A DNA stretch of 64,000 nt from Castellaniella sp034675905 (GTDB taxonomy: Bacteria > Pseudomonadota > Gammaproteobacteria > Burkholderiales > Burkholderiaceae_B): assembly GCF_034675905.1 (NCBI RefSeq), contig NZ_JAUCCV010000009.1, positions 124,001 through 188,000 on the forward strand. Direction: 5' to 3'. The translations under genes and the position numbers were made by a program. The notes beneath the pieces were generated by a model that searched no databases, was not told the origin of the DNA, and saw nothing but the letters and a program-made list of their open reading frames with translations. Below, piece by piece: positions 55,000-63,456 of this stretch; position 1 is the stretch's first letter, and the number at the start of each line of letters is the position of its first letter.

Positions 55000-56130
55000 A
55001 TGGATGAAGGGGAACAGGGCGGGAATGCGGGCGTGCCGGCGCCGCGCGCCGGCACGGCGTTGCTGGACCGAAGAGCGCGCGTGATCGGCGGGCTGGATGG
55101 GCGGCTGCGGGATCTGTCGCCTGCTTATTTCGGCCTGGTGATGGCGACGGGTATCGTGTCCCTGGGGGCCCATATGATGGGCCAGCCGCTGGTCGCACGG
55201 GCGCTGTTCCTGTTGAACGTGCTGCAGTATGGCGTGTTGTGCGTGCTGTATGTGCTGCGGGCGGTCTATCACCCCCGGCAGTTTTTCGGCGACATGGTCA
55301 GTCATCTGCGCGGGCCGGGCTATTTCACGGCGGTGGCGGCGACCGGCGTGCTGGCCAGCCAATGCTTCGTGCAGGTCGACGCGCCGCGCGCGGGTTTCGT
55401 CCTGTGGCTGCTGGCCGTTGTGCTATGGATCGGGTTGATCTATACCATCTTCACCGCTTTTACCGTCAAGACCGACAAGCCCACCCTGGACAAGGGCATC
55501 AGCGGCGGCTGGCTGCTGGCCGTGGTGGCGACCCAGTCGCTGGCTGTCTCCAGCGCGCTGCTGGCGACCCATATCGGGCAGCCGTATCGCCTGGAACTGA
55601 ACCTGATGGCTTTGTCCATGTGGTTGTGGGGCGGCATGCTGTACATCTGGATGATGTCGCTGATTTTCTACCGCTATGTGTTTTTCCGCTTTTCCCCGGA
55701 TGACTTGTCGCCGCCGTACTGGATCAATATGGGGGCGATGGCGATCTCGACGCTGGCGGGTTCTTTGTTGATCCTGAATGCCCCGGATGCGCCCTTTTTG
55801 GTGTCGCTGCTGCCGTTTTTGAAGGGTTTCACCGTGTTTTACTGGGCGACCGGGTCCTGGTGGATTCCGATGTTGCTGCTGCTGGGGATCTGGCGCTATG
55901 GCTTCCAGCGCTTTCCCTTTCAGTATGACCCCTTGTACTGGGGCGCCGTGTTTCCGCTGGGCATGTACGCCGCCAGTACCTGGCAGATGAATCTTGCCAT
56001 GGAATTCGGCTTCCTGGCCGGCATGCCGCGTATTTTCCTGCATGTGGCCCTGTTCGCCTGGCTGGTGACGTTCATCGGCATGGTGCGGTCCGTGCTGCGG
56101 CTCAGGCGGCAACCGTCAGGGCGGGTTTAG
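55000..56130 (+). CDS. TehA/TDT-family integral membrane transporter (tellurite resistance/C4-dicarboxylate type)
   Basis: A 376-residue polytopic membrane protein with about ten hydrophobic helices, opening LRDLSPAYFGLVMATGIVSLGAHMMG after a short charged N-terminus. This is characteristic of the tellurite-resistance/dicarboxylate transporter family, which includes TehA, malate and sulfite exporters and SLAC1 channels. The substrate is not deducible and there is no tehB methyltransferase nearby. The ATG at 55000 follows a clear AAGGAG ribosome site. Its stop codon overlaps the convergent chemoreceptor stop. Confidence 0.85.
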   Translation: MDEGEQGGNAGVPAPRAGTALLDRRARVIGGLDGRLRDLSPAYFGLVMATGIVSLGAHMMGQPLVARALFLLNVLQYGVLCVLYVLRAVYHPRQFFGDMVSHLRGPGYFTAVAATGVLASQCFVQVDAPRAGFVLWLLAVVLWIGLIYTIFTAFTVKTDKPTLDKGISGGWLLAVVATQSLAVSSALLATHIGQPYRLELNLMALSMWLWGGMLYIWMMSLIFYRYVFFRFSPDDLSPPYWINMGAMAISTLAGSLLILNAPDAPFLVSLLPFLKGFTVFYWATGSWWIPMLLLLGIWRYGFQRFPFQYDPLYWGAVFPLGMYAASTWQMNLAMEFGFLAGMPRIFLHVALFAWLVTFIGMVRSVLRLRRQPSGRV

Positions 56131-57761
56131 TCGGCGTATTCGATCATCACGCCAGCCCCTGCATCCAGCTGGAATTGCGCCAAGGTGCGGCGCAGTCTGC
56201 TGATCCCCGAATCCTGTTCGGCGACGGCCTGTGCAGTGTCTTCCGCATGGGCCGTACTGCGGGCGCCCATGGCTTCCAGCAGGCGGGCGGCCTGAGCGGT
56301 TTCGTGGATCGCCCGCGCCTGCTGGTCGGTGGCAGCGGTGACCTCGTCCATGATCTGGCTGCTGCGGTGCGTGGCCGTGACGACGGCGCTCATGGCTTGC
56401 TGCGCCTCGGCAGCCAGTCGGGCGCCTTGCCGGCTGTTGCGCACGGCTTGCGCGATGGCGGTGTGAATGGTGTCGGCGGCGGCATGGCAGCGTTGTGCCA
56501 GGGATCGGACTTCCGCAGCCACAATCGCGAATCCCCGGCCATGCGGGCCGGCATGAGCGGCCTCGACAGCGGCATTAAGCGCCAGCAGATTGGTCTGGAA
56601 GGCGATTTCACCGATCTGCCGAGCAGCGGCCTCGACATGCAAGCCGTCTTCAGTGATGCCTGAAATGGCCTGGCTTAGCCGGGCGACGCTGTCAGAGCCG
56701 GTCTTGGCCTGCTGGTCGCTGCATTCGCTCAGGCGCCGCGCTTCCAGCGCCCGGTCGTGATTCTGCCTGACCGTGTCGTCCAGGTAGTGCATGGCGGCCG
56801 ATACCTGGCTGGCCATCTGGCGCTGCGCGTGGCTGTCCTGCAAAGCGGCGTCCTGACTCGATGTCAGCAGGCCGGCGCTGGCATCCACGCGGGTGAAATG
56901 ATCAGAGACCTCGCAGAGCGTTTGATTCAGACCGGTGCGGATGTTTTCCAGGGCCGCCATCATCCTGCCCATTTCGTCGCGCCCGGTTTGTTCGATGCCG
57001 ATGGTGAGATTGCCGGCGGACAGATGGCCCGCCAGTACCAGGCCCTGATCCAGGGGGCGCTTGATGGATCGGTACAGGCTGAGCAGGGCCGCCATGCTGG
57101 AGAGCAGCAGCGCCAGCACGGCGGCGATGGCTGTATAGCCTGCGGATTGTCCGGCAGTGGCGGCGTTGTCGACTTGGTGCGCCAGACGCTGGGATTGTCG
57201 GGCATCGAATGCGTTGATCAGCGCTCTGATGGCAGCCTCGGTGTCCGTGTATTGCTGGCTGAAAATCAGAGCCTTGGCCAGCATGGCGTTAGGCAGGGCG
57301 ATCTTGATGCCGCCGTTGCCGTCATCCAGTTCGCCCTTGGCGGTGCCGATGGCCTCTCGCTGGATCTGGGTCAGCGCCAGCAGCTGAGCGTTTGCGTCTT
57401 CGATCAGGCTCAGTTCTGCTGCATCGAAACCGGCGCCGCGAAAACGCGTCATAGTATCGGCCTGGATGCCTTGGGCATCGGGCGCTTGCCCCGTCAGGAT
57501 GGCAAGATCCTGTTGGTGTCGCTGTTCGAATTCCGGCTGTTCGCTGCCGACGAATGCCATGGTGTTGCGGGTCAAGGCGTCGGTCAGGGCCTGGTAGCGG
57601 GTGGCCAATTGGGTCGCCTGGTAACGCGCAGATTCCGTGTGCTGCAAAGAGTCTGTCGTGCGTAGCAGATGCAGCACGGCGCCCAGCACCAGGGCCGTGC
57701 ACAGGGCTAGCAGCGTCAGAAACAGGATGAATCGGCTTTTCAGTGTGAACGCAGGCCGCAT
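56127..57761 (-). CDS. Methyl-accepting chemotaxis protein
   Basis: Transmembrane chemoreceptor of 544 residues. TM1 is at about 10-32, followed by a helical periplasmic sensor domain to about 205, TM2 at about 210-233, then HAMP (SIKRPLDQGLVLAGHLSAGN) and a long coiled-coil cytoplasmic domain. The conserved tip reads IAFQTNLLALNAAVEAAHAG followed by PHGRGFAIVAAEVRSLAQR, the CheA/CheW contact region. There are no che genes in the window. The sensor domain is of the four-helix type and gives no ligand clue. Confidence 0.92.
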   Translation of the reverse strand: MRPAFTLKSRFILFLTLLALCTALVLGAVLHLLRTTDSLQHTESARYQATQLATRYQALTDALTRNTMAFVGSEQPEFEQRHQQDLAILTGQAPDAQGIQADTMTRFRGAGFDAAELSLIEDANAQLLALTQIQREAIGTAKGELDDGNGGIKIALPNAMLAKALIFSQQYTDTEAAIRALINAFDARQSQRLAHQVDNAATAGQSAGYTAIAAVLALLLSSMAALLSLYRSIKRPLDQGLVLAGHLSAGNLTIGIEQTGRDEMGRMMAALENIRTGLNQTLCEVSDHFTRVDASAGLLTSSQDAALQDSHAQRQMASQVSAAMHYLDDTVRQNHDRALEARRLSECSDQQAKTGSDSVARLSQAISGITEDGLHVEAAARQIGEIAFQTNLLALNAAVEAAHAGPHGRGFAIVAAEVRSLAQRCHAAADTIHTAIAQAVRNSRQGARLAAEAQQAMSAVVTATHRSSQIMDEVTAATDQQARAIHETAQAARLLEAMGARSTAHAEDTAQAVAEQDSGISRLRRTLAQFQLDAGAGVMIEYAD

Positions 57762-57783
57762 GCGTGGATCCCCTGGCAGGAAG

Positions 57784-57841
57784 GCCTGGGCCGGATGGCC
57801 CAGGCATCGCAGGGATTATGGGTGTCGTATGTGACACCCAT
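57784..57841. repeat. Two consecutive 9-bp hairpins between the chemoreceptor and TRAP genes
   Basis: GCCTGGGCC (57784-57792) / GGCCCAGGC (57797-57805) with a 4-base loop, and ATGGGTGTC (57818-57826) / GACACCCAT (57833-57841) with a 6-base loop. Neither is followed by a T-run. They lie downstream of the dctM stop and upstream of the chemoreceptor start on the same strand, so they may end the TRAP transcript inefficiently or protect its 3' end. Confidence 0.7.
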
Positions 57842-57852
57842 ATGTCAGGCGC

Positions 57853-59130
57853 TTAGCCGAACAGTCCGGGCAGCCAGAGGCTGATGATGGGGACGTAGGT
57901 GATGAAGACCAGATAGACCAGCAGCAACGCCAGCCAGGGCAGCGCGGCGCGGATGACCTGACCGATGCTCATCTTGGTGATGCCGGCCGTCACGAACAGG
58001 TTCAGGCCCACCGGCGGGGTGACCATGCCGATCTCCAGGTTGACCACCATGATGATGCCCAGGTGCACCGGATCGATGCCCAGTTCCATGGCGATCGGAA
58101 ACAGGATCGGGGCCAGGATCAGGATGATGCCGGTCGGCTCCATGAAGGCGCCGGCCACCAGCAGCAGGATGTTGACCACGATCAGGAACTGCCAACTGCT
58201 CATGTCCCAGGCGATGATCTGCTCGGCGATGGCCTGCGGGATGCGTTCGGTGGTCAGCACGTGGGCGAACAGCAGCGCGTTGGCGATGATGAACATCAGC
58301 ATGATGGTCACCTTGGCCGCGTCGATCAGGACCTCGGGGACCTGCGTCATGCCGATGTCGCGGTAGACGAACACCGCGATGAAAAAGGCATAGACGGCGG
58401 CCACGGCGGCGGCCTCGGTCGGGGTGAAGATCCCGCCATAGATGCCGCCCAGGATGATGACGATCAGCAGCAGCCCCCAGATCGAGTCGCGCGCGGCGGC
58501 GCTGACCTCGCCCAGGCTGGCGCGCGGCTGACGGGGCATCTTGCGCACGCGCGCCACGATGTAGATGGCCACCATCAGCACCAGGCCCAGCAGCATCCCG
58601 GGGATGACCCCGGCCATGAACAGCGCGCCCACCGAGGTTTCGGTGACGGCGCCGTAGACCACCATGACGATGGACGGCGGGATCAGGATGCCCAGGGTGC
58701 CGGCGTTACAGATGACGCCCGCAGCAAAGGACTGGGAATAGCCCGCGCGCACCATGCCGGCGATCACGATCGAGCCCACCGCCACCACCGTGGCGGGCGA
58801 GGAGCCCGAGACGGCGGCAAACAGCACGCAGGCCATGACTGAGGCGATCGCCAGGCCGCCGTGCAGGTGGCCCACCGAGGCGATGGCAAAGCGGATCATG
58901 CGCTTGGCCACGCCCCCGGTGGTCATGAAGGCGCCGGCCAGGATGAAGAAGGGGATGGCCATGAGCGTGAAGTGCTCGGAGGTCTCGTAGAGCTTGAGCG
59001 AGAGCGAGGCCAGCGAGTCGGTGCCAAAGGCCATGATGGTCAGCAGAGACGACAGCCCCAGGGCCACCGCTACGGGCAGGCCCATGAACATGAACAGGAA
59101 CAACAGGATGAACAGTGCGATGGTGGTCAT
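57853..59130 (-). CDS. dctM: TRAP transporter large permease subunit
   Basis: Main transport subunit of a tripartite ATP-independent periplasmic transporter that imports an organic acid using the sodium gradient. The 425-residue protein has about twelve hydrophobic helices and the DctM phrases ILAGAFMTTGGVAKRMIRFA, SGSSPATVVAVGSIVIAGM and ILIPPSIVMVVYGAVTETSVG. Its start overlaps dctQ by 4 bases. Confidence 0.95.
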   Translation of the reverse strand: MTTIALFILLFLFMFMGLPVAVALGLSSLLTIMAFGTDSLASLSLKLYETSEHFTLMAIPFFILAGAFMTTGGVAKRMIRFAIASVGHLHGGLAIASVMACVLFAAVSGSSPATVVAVGSIVIAGMVRAGYSQSFAAGVICNAGTLGILIPPSIVMVVYGAVTETSVGALFMAGVIPGMLLGLVLMVAIYIVARVRKMPRQPRASLGEVSAAARDSIWGLLLIVIILGGIYGGIFTPTEAAAVAAVYAFFIAVFVYRDIGMTQVPEVLIDAAKVTIMLMFIIANALLFAHVLTTERIPQAIAEQIIAWDMSSWQFLIVVNILLLVAGAFMEPTGIILILAPILFPIAMELGIDPVHLGIIMVVNLEIGMVTPPVGLNLFVTAGITKMSIGQVIRAALPWLALLLVYLVFITYVPIISLWLPGLFG

Positions 59131-59663
59131 TTTTGTTCTCCCGCGTCGTCGCTACGGTACTTCATGGCATCGGCGACCTCGTCGCCCAGCAGCGAGGCGT
59201 GATCGCCCTTGATCAGGTGCCAGAGCACCTCGCCGAATCGGTAGATAAGCAAGGCAAAGCCCAGGGGCATGACCACGCGCGGGACCCACTGCGGGATGGG
59301 CAGGTCCTGGGCCATGATGCCGATCATGTGGATCTTGCTGACGTAGATCCAGCTGCCGTAGAGCACGATGAAGGCATAGGCTATGCACAGCACCGTGCTG
59401 GCGATGGCCAGGCGGTGGGCGGCGCGCGCCGGCAGCAGGCGCACAAAGGCGTCCACGCCGATGTGCGCGCCCACGCGCACGCCGTAGGAGATGCCCAGAA
59501 AGATCAGGGCGCCGAAGAAATACATGGTCAGCTCGAGCGCCCAGACAAAGCTGTAGTTGAAGACGTAGCGCGCGATGACCTGGGCGAACGTCACCACGGT
59601 CATGGCCGCCAGCAGAAAGGCGATCAGGCTTTCCTCGATGTGTTCCAGCCAGTTTTTCAACAT
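59127..59663 (-). CDS. dctQ: TRAP transporter small permease subunit
   Basis: Four-helix accessory membrane subunit that pairs with DctM. The protein is 178 residues, with ARYVFNYSFVWALELTMYFFG and ISYGVRVGAHIGVDAFVRLL matching the family pattern. It is separated from the upstream dctP gene by 100 bases that contain a strong hairpin. Confidence 0.93.
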   Translation of the reverse strand: MLKNWLEHIEESLIAFLLAAMTVVTFAQVIARYVFNYSFVWALELTMYFFGALIFLGISYGVRVGAHIGVDAFVRLLPARAAHRLAIASTVLCIAYAFIVLYGSWIYVSKIHMIGIMAQDLPIPQWVPRVVMPLGFALLIYRFGEVLWHLIKGDHASLLGDEVADAMKYRSDDAGEQK

Positions 59664-59695
59664 GAGAGGGAACTCCTTGATTCAGAGATGAAACG

Positions 59696-59734
59696 ACCGC
59701 TGGGGACCTTCCGGATCAGAGGGTCCCCAGCGGT
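59696..59734 (-). repeat. Intra-operon hairpin between dctP and dctQ
   Basis: Perfect 13-bp inverted repeat, ACCGCTGGGGACC at 59696-59708 and GGTCCCCAGCGGT at 59722-59734, with a 13-base loop and no T-run. It sits directly after the binding-protein gene, where stabilising or partly terminating hairpins are common and allow more binding protein than membrane subunits to be made. Confidence 0.8.
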
Positions 59735-59763
59735 AGCCGTGTGCAGGAACTGCAGCGACAGAT

Positions 59764-60768
59764 TTAGGGCTGGTTTGAGGCCTGAGCGGCGTCGATCAGG
59801 TCCTTGCCGATGCCGCCCTGGAATTTTTCCCAGACCGGATGCATGGCGGTGCGCCACGCGGCGATGTCTTCCTTGGACAGGGGCTGGATCTTGGCCTTGC
59901 CGGCTTCGGCAATGCGTTTCTGGTCGCGGTCATTGATCTCGGCGGCCAGCTTGTTGGCGTGTTCCGTGGCGCCCGCCATGGCTTTTTTCAGCGCGTCGCG
60001 GACATCGGCAGGCAAGCCGTCCCACCAGCCGGCATTCGTGATAACCATATAGTCCAGCGCGCCATGGTTAGTGACGGCGATGGTCTTCTGGACTTCGTGG
60101 AATTTCTGCGAGTAGATGTTGGACCAGGGGTTCTCGGCCCCGTCCACCACGCCGGTCTGCAACGCCTGGTAGACCTCGGCGAAGGCCAGTTTCTGCGGAT
60201 TGGCGCCCAGCTGGCGGAATTGGGCTTCCAGCACGTCAGACGCCTGGATGCGGAATTTCAGGCCTTTGACGTCTTCCGGGCGGGTGAGCTTGTCCTTGTT
60301 GGTGGACATCTGCTTCAGGCCGTTGTGCCAGTAGGCCAGGCCCTGGATACCCTTGGATTTCATGGAGTCCAGCAGGCTTTGGCCGGCGGGGCTGGCCTGG
60401 AAGCGATCCAGAGCGGCCATGTCGTCAAACAGGAAGGGCAGATCAAAGATCTGGACCTTTTTGGTGTAGCGGTCGAATTTGGCCAGGGACGGGGCGATGA
60501 TCTGCACGTCGCCCAGCAGCAGGGCTTCCATTTCCTTGCCGTCGCCAAACAGTTGCGAGTTGGGGAAAACCTGGACTTCGACCTTGCCCGGCAAGGCGGC
60601 TTCGGCCAGTTCCTTGAATTTCAGAGCGCCCTGGCCCTTGGGGGTGGATTCGGCCACCACATGGCTGAATTTGATGACGGTGGGGGCGGCTTGGGCGGTC
60701 ATGGCGGCCAGGCCCAGGGTCAGGGACAGACCCAGCGAGGCGGCAAGGCGGGTGGTCGAAAATTTCAT
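59764..60768 (-). CDS. dctP: TRAP transporter substrate-binding protein
   Basis: Periplasmic receptor of the TRAP system. Sec signal peptide to about AQAAPTV; mature part VIKFSHVVAESTPKGQGALKF; the carboxylate-binding Arg is in LKFRIQASDV, followed by LGANPQKLAFAEVYQALQTG and VDGAENPWSNIYSQKF, a DctP-type pattern found in C4-dicarboxylate binders. The ATG at 60768 gives 334 residues. It is the first gene of the dctPQM operon. C4-dicarboxylate use is likely but not proven. Confidence 0.93.
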   Translation of the reverse strand: MKFSTTRLAASLGLSLTLGLAAMTAQAAPTVIKFSHVVAESTPKGQGALKFKELAEAALPGKVEVQVFPNSQLFGDGKEMEALLLGDVQIIAPSLAKFDRYTKKVQIFDLPFLFDDMAALDRFQASPAGQSLLDSMKSKGIQGLAYWHNGLKQMSTNKDKLTRPEDVKGLKFRIQASDVLEAQFRQLGANPQKLAFAEVYQALQTGVVDGAENPWSNIYSQKFHEVQKTIAVTNHGALDYMVITNAGWWDGLPADVRDALKKAMAGATEHANKLAAEINDRDQKRIAEAGKAKIQPLSKEDIAAWRTAMHPVWEKFQGGIGKDLIDAAQASNQP

Positions 60769-60896
60769 CGGTGATTCTCCGGGTAGCGGTGCGCCCTTGG
60801 ACAGCAGGGCGTCTGGCTGACAGACCACTGACTGAACGGCGGCTGAACGTGCGGAGTGTACCGAACAGGGGGAGTGTGCGCGATGGGTGGAAACCA

Positions 60897-61334
60897 CTAT
60901 TTCAGTGCTTGGCGCAGCAGGTCCAGGGCTGCGTCGTCCAGCAGTCGGCTCGCCATGGGCAGCAGTTCCTCGTCGGCTTGTTGCAGGTAGGTCTGGTAGT
61001 CGTCGATCCAGGCCGGCAAGGCGGTCGTGGCGGTTGTCGCGTCGCCCAGATGGTCCCGGATGGCATGCCAGCGCTGGTACAGCGCCTGGCCCAGCTCGGA
61101 CAGTCCCTGAGTCATGCCTTTCAGGCAGACGGCGTCCGAACCCGCCATGGACTCGATCAAGGCGGGAAACAGCAGTTGCTGCAGGATCCGGTGCTGCTCG
61201 GGGGCGGGGCCGTCGAACCAGGCGGCTGCTTGAGCGCGGCGGGCAGGGTCCGCCAGCAGCGCCAGCTGATGCCGTGTGGCGGTGTGGTCCGCCAGCAGCT
61301 GGGCGATGGGATCGTCGGCCGGAATACGGGTCAT
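60897..61334 (-). CDS. Hemerythrin-like (HHE domain) protein with incomplete ligand set
   Basis: A 145-residue helical protein resembling bacterial HHE/hemerythrin-like proteins: LLADHTATRHQLALL, EQHRILQQLLFPAL, YQRWHAIRDHLG and ADEELLPMASRLL follow the four-helix order. Some positions that normally supply iron ligands appear changed: the usual HxxEE of helix 2 reads HRILQQ, and the helix 4 histidine is not evident. It is a single gene divergent from the ABC operon at 61529. Iron binding is therefore uncertain. Confidence 0.6.
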   Translation of the reverse strand: MTRIPADDPIAQLLADHTATRHQLALLADPARRAQAAAWFDGPAPEQHRILQQLLFPALIESMAGSDAVCLKGMTQGLSELGQALYQRWHAIRDHLGDATTATTALPAWIDDYQTYLQQADEELLPMASRLLDDAALDLLRQALK

Positions 61335-61370
61335 GACATCTCCTGGAGCAGGGTGGATTTCATCGTAGCG

Positions 61371-61405
61371 CAATTTCTTTATTGCTAATTGAAATAAAGA
61401 AATTG
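61371..61405. repeat. 13-bp AT-rich inverted repeat between divergent genes
   Basis: CAATTTCTTTATT at 61371-61383 and AATAAAGAAATTG at 61393-61405 are perfect reverse complements with a 9-base spacer. They lie between the hemerythrin-like gene and the TauABC-like operon, in the only strongly AT-rich stretch nearby. An operator for a regulator of one or both genes is more likely than a terminator. Confidence 0.75.
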
Positions 61406-61528
61406 TTAATCAATCGTTGTTATGTATTAAGCCAAATCGTTAAAGTTTGCTATGCCCAATCAATTTGCAGTTATGAAGCCGTGGGGCCGTGATCCGTCTG
61501 GTCGCGACTCGGCAGGCAGGAAACAATC

Positions 61529-62305
61529 ATGAATCTTTCCTTCAGTCAGGTTGAAAAGCACTTCGGCGATCTGCGCGTGGTGAATCGCTTCGACAGCGAG
61601 ATCACACCGGGTGAGCTGGTGGCCCTGGTCGGGCCGTCAGGCTGCGGTAAATCGACGTTGCTGCACATGGCCGCCGGGCTGGAAACGCCCAGTGCCGGTC
61701 GGGTGCTGGCCAATGGGCAGCCGATCCGCCGCCCCGATCCCAGCCGCATGCTGATGTTCCAGGAAAATGCGCTGTATCCCTGGCTGACCCTGGCGCAGAA
61801 CGTCGCCATGGCGTTGGAACTGCAGAAGGTGCCGCGCGCCCGGGCCCGCGAACAGGCGTTCGTCTGGCTGGACAAGGTCCGCCTGAAGGGTTTCGAGGAC
61901 TACTTCCCGCATCAGGTGTCGGGCGGCATGCGTCAGCGTTGCGCGTTGGCGCGCGCCTTCATCACGCATCCCGAGGTCCTGTTGCTGGATGAGCCTTTCG
62001 GCGCGCTGGATGCTTTGACCCGCATGACGCTGCAAGACGCCCTGCGTGCGCTGATCCGTGAAACGCGCCCGACGGTCCTGCTGGTGACGCACGATGTCGA
62101 CGAAGCCCTGTTTCTGGCCGACCGCATTCTGGTGTTCAGCGCCCGGCCATCGAATCTGCTGAAAGAATTTCATTTGTCCGATGGCGACAAAACCCATGAT
62201 CTGTCGAACTTTGCCGAGATGCGCCGGGAAATCCTGAGCCTCCTGGGCATCGTCGCCGACACCGAATCTTCCCTTCATTCCATTCCCGAGGAACTTGCAG
62301 CATGA
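61529..62305 (+). CDS. ABC transporter ATP-binding protein, TauB/SsuB type
   Basis: ATPase subunit of a nitrate/sulfonate/taurine-class importer. It has Walker A GPSGCGKSTLLHMAAG, signature VSGGMRQRCALARAF, Walker B VLLLDEPFGALDALTR and H-loop LVTHDVDEALFLADR. At 258 residues it is the usual size. The ATG at 61529 follows GGCAGGAAACAATC. It overlaps the binding-protein start by 4 bases and is the first gene of an operon that continues beyond the window. Confidence 0.94.
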   Translation: MNLSFSQVEKHFGDLRVVNRFDSEITPGELVALVGPSGCGKSTLLHMAAGLETPSAGRVLANGQPIRRPDPSRMLMFQENALYPWLTLAQNVAMALELQKVPRARAREQAFVWLDKVRLKGFEDYFPHQVSGGMRQRCALARAFITHPEVLLLDEPFGALDALTRMTLQDALRALIRETRPTVLLVTHDVDEALFLADRILVFSARPSNLLKEFHLSDGDKTHDLSNFAEMRREILSLLGIVADTESSLHSIPEELAA

Positions 62306-63381
62306 AATTGAGTCGCTTTTTGACGCCGGGCCGCCCCAAGGCAAAAAACGCCCCCTTGGGGGGCAGCAAGCCGCAGGCGCGGCGTGGGGGCATCCGCTTA
62401 TTGATTCCAGTCCTGGCCGCCTTGACGATGGCGTCTCAGGCCGCCGTGGCTGCTGAACCCTTCAAGGTCGGCTACATTCGCGTCATGGACGACGCCCAGG
62501 CCATCACCGCCTTCGAGGGCAAGTTCTATGAAAAGCAGGGCCTGGATGTGCAGCTGGTGGAATTCAAGTCGGGGACGGACCTGATCAAGGCCATCGTCGG
62601 CGGCCAGTTGGATACCGGCGTGCTGGGCTTCACCAATGCGGCTTCCTGGTCCTCGCGCGGCGCGGATCTGAAAGTCGTCGCCGGCGCGCAGCGCGGCTAT
62701 CACGCCCTGGTGGTGCGTGAAGATACCGGCATCAAGACCGTGGCGGACCTGAAAGGCCACACCCTGGCTTCGCAAAAGGAAGGCAGTACCGCCGATACCG
62801 TCTTGCGCGGCGTGGTGCTGAAGGATGCCGGCCTGCAGGCTGCCGATGTGAACATCCTGGGCGTCAGCCCGCAGGTGGCCGTGCAGTCGTTGGTGGGTAA
62901 ACGTGTCGATGCCGCCTTTCTGTTCGAGCCGCAGGCCAGCATCGCCCAGCTGATTGCGCCGGTCAAACAGATTTATGAAATCGGTGAAGTCTGGCCCTTC
63001 CCCTGCATGGTGACAATCACCTCCGGCAAGACCCTGCAAGACAAAAAGGATCAGGTCTGGAAATCATTGGACGCGCAGCGTCAGGCGATCGAATTGCTGC
63101 AGCAGAAACCGGACGAAGCCGCCAAGCTGATCGCCAGCTATTTCATCGCCGAACCGACGCTCAAGACCTTGAAGGATGGCGATGTGCCGCGCGAAAAAAT
63201 CATCAGCAAAGCCATCCAGACGCAGACCTTCAGCCCGGCCTTGACGGCCGAGGATCTGAGCCGCATGCAGGAAGTCGCCGACATCATGCAAGCCCAGGGC
63301 GCGCTCAAGACCCAGGATGGCAAGCCTTTCGATGTGAAGTCGATTGTGGACCTGGACTGGCAGCAGACCCGCAAGCTCTAA
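62302..63381 (+). CDS. TauA/SsuA-type ABC substrate-binding protein with an extended signal peptide
   Basis: Periplasmic receptor of the same importer. The mature part begins EPFKVGYIRVMDDAQAITAFEGKFYEKQGLDVQLVEF and has the family's GVSPQVAVQSLVGKRVDAAFLFEPQAS segment. Cleavage is expected near AVAAEP. Between MKLSRFLTPG and the hydrophobic core there are about 20 extra residues (RPKAKNAPLGGSKPQARRGG), encoded by a GC-rich hairpin sequence that looks like a dispersed repeat. Total length is 359 residues. The substrate is unknown; a taurine/sulfonate-like or amine compound is usual for the family. Confidence 0.88.
   Translation: MKLSRFLTPGRPKAKNAPLGGSKPQARRGGIRLLIPVLAALTMASQAAVAAEPFKVGYIRVMDDAQAITAFEGKFYEKQGLDVQLVEFKSGTDLIKAIVGGQLDTGVLGFTNAASWSSRGADLKVVAGAQRGYHALVVREDTGIKTVADLKGHTLASQKEGSTADTVLRGVVLKDAGLQAADVNILGVSPQVAVQSLVGKRVDAAFLFEPQASIAQLIAPVKQIYEIGEVWPFPCMVTITSGKTLQDKKDQVWKSLDAQRQAIELLQQKPDEAAKLIASYFIAEPTLKTLKDGDVPREKIISKAIQTQTFSPALTAEDLSRMQEVADIMQAQGALKTQDGKPFDVKSIVDLDWQQTRKL
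62329..62395. repeat. GC-rich hairpin sequence inside a signal-peptide coding region
   Basis: CCCCAAGG (62334-62341) and CCTTGGGG (62354-62361) form an 8-bp stem in a stretch of G/C runs unlike the surrounding codons. I recall similar sequence as a dispersed, usually intergenic repeat in Burkholderiales genomes, but that could not be checked here. It is read in frame by the binding-protein gene. Confidence 0.5.
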
Positions 63382-63456
63382 AATCAGGGGGTGCGATAAT
63401 CGCGCCCTTATCCTGTTTTCCCTGGTGGCCGGGTTAGTCCGGCCATATTCTTGAGC

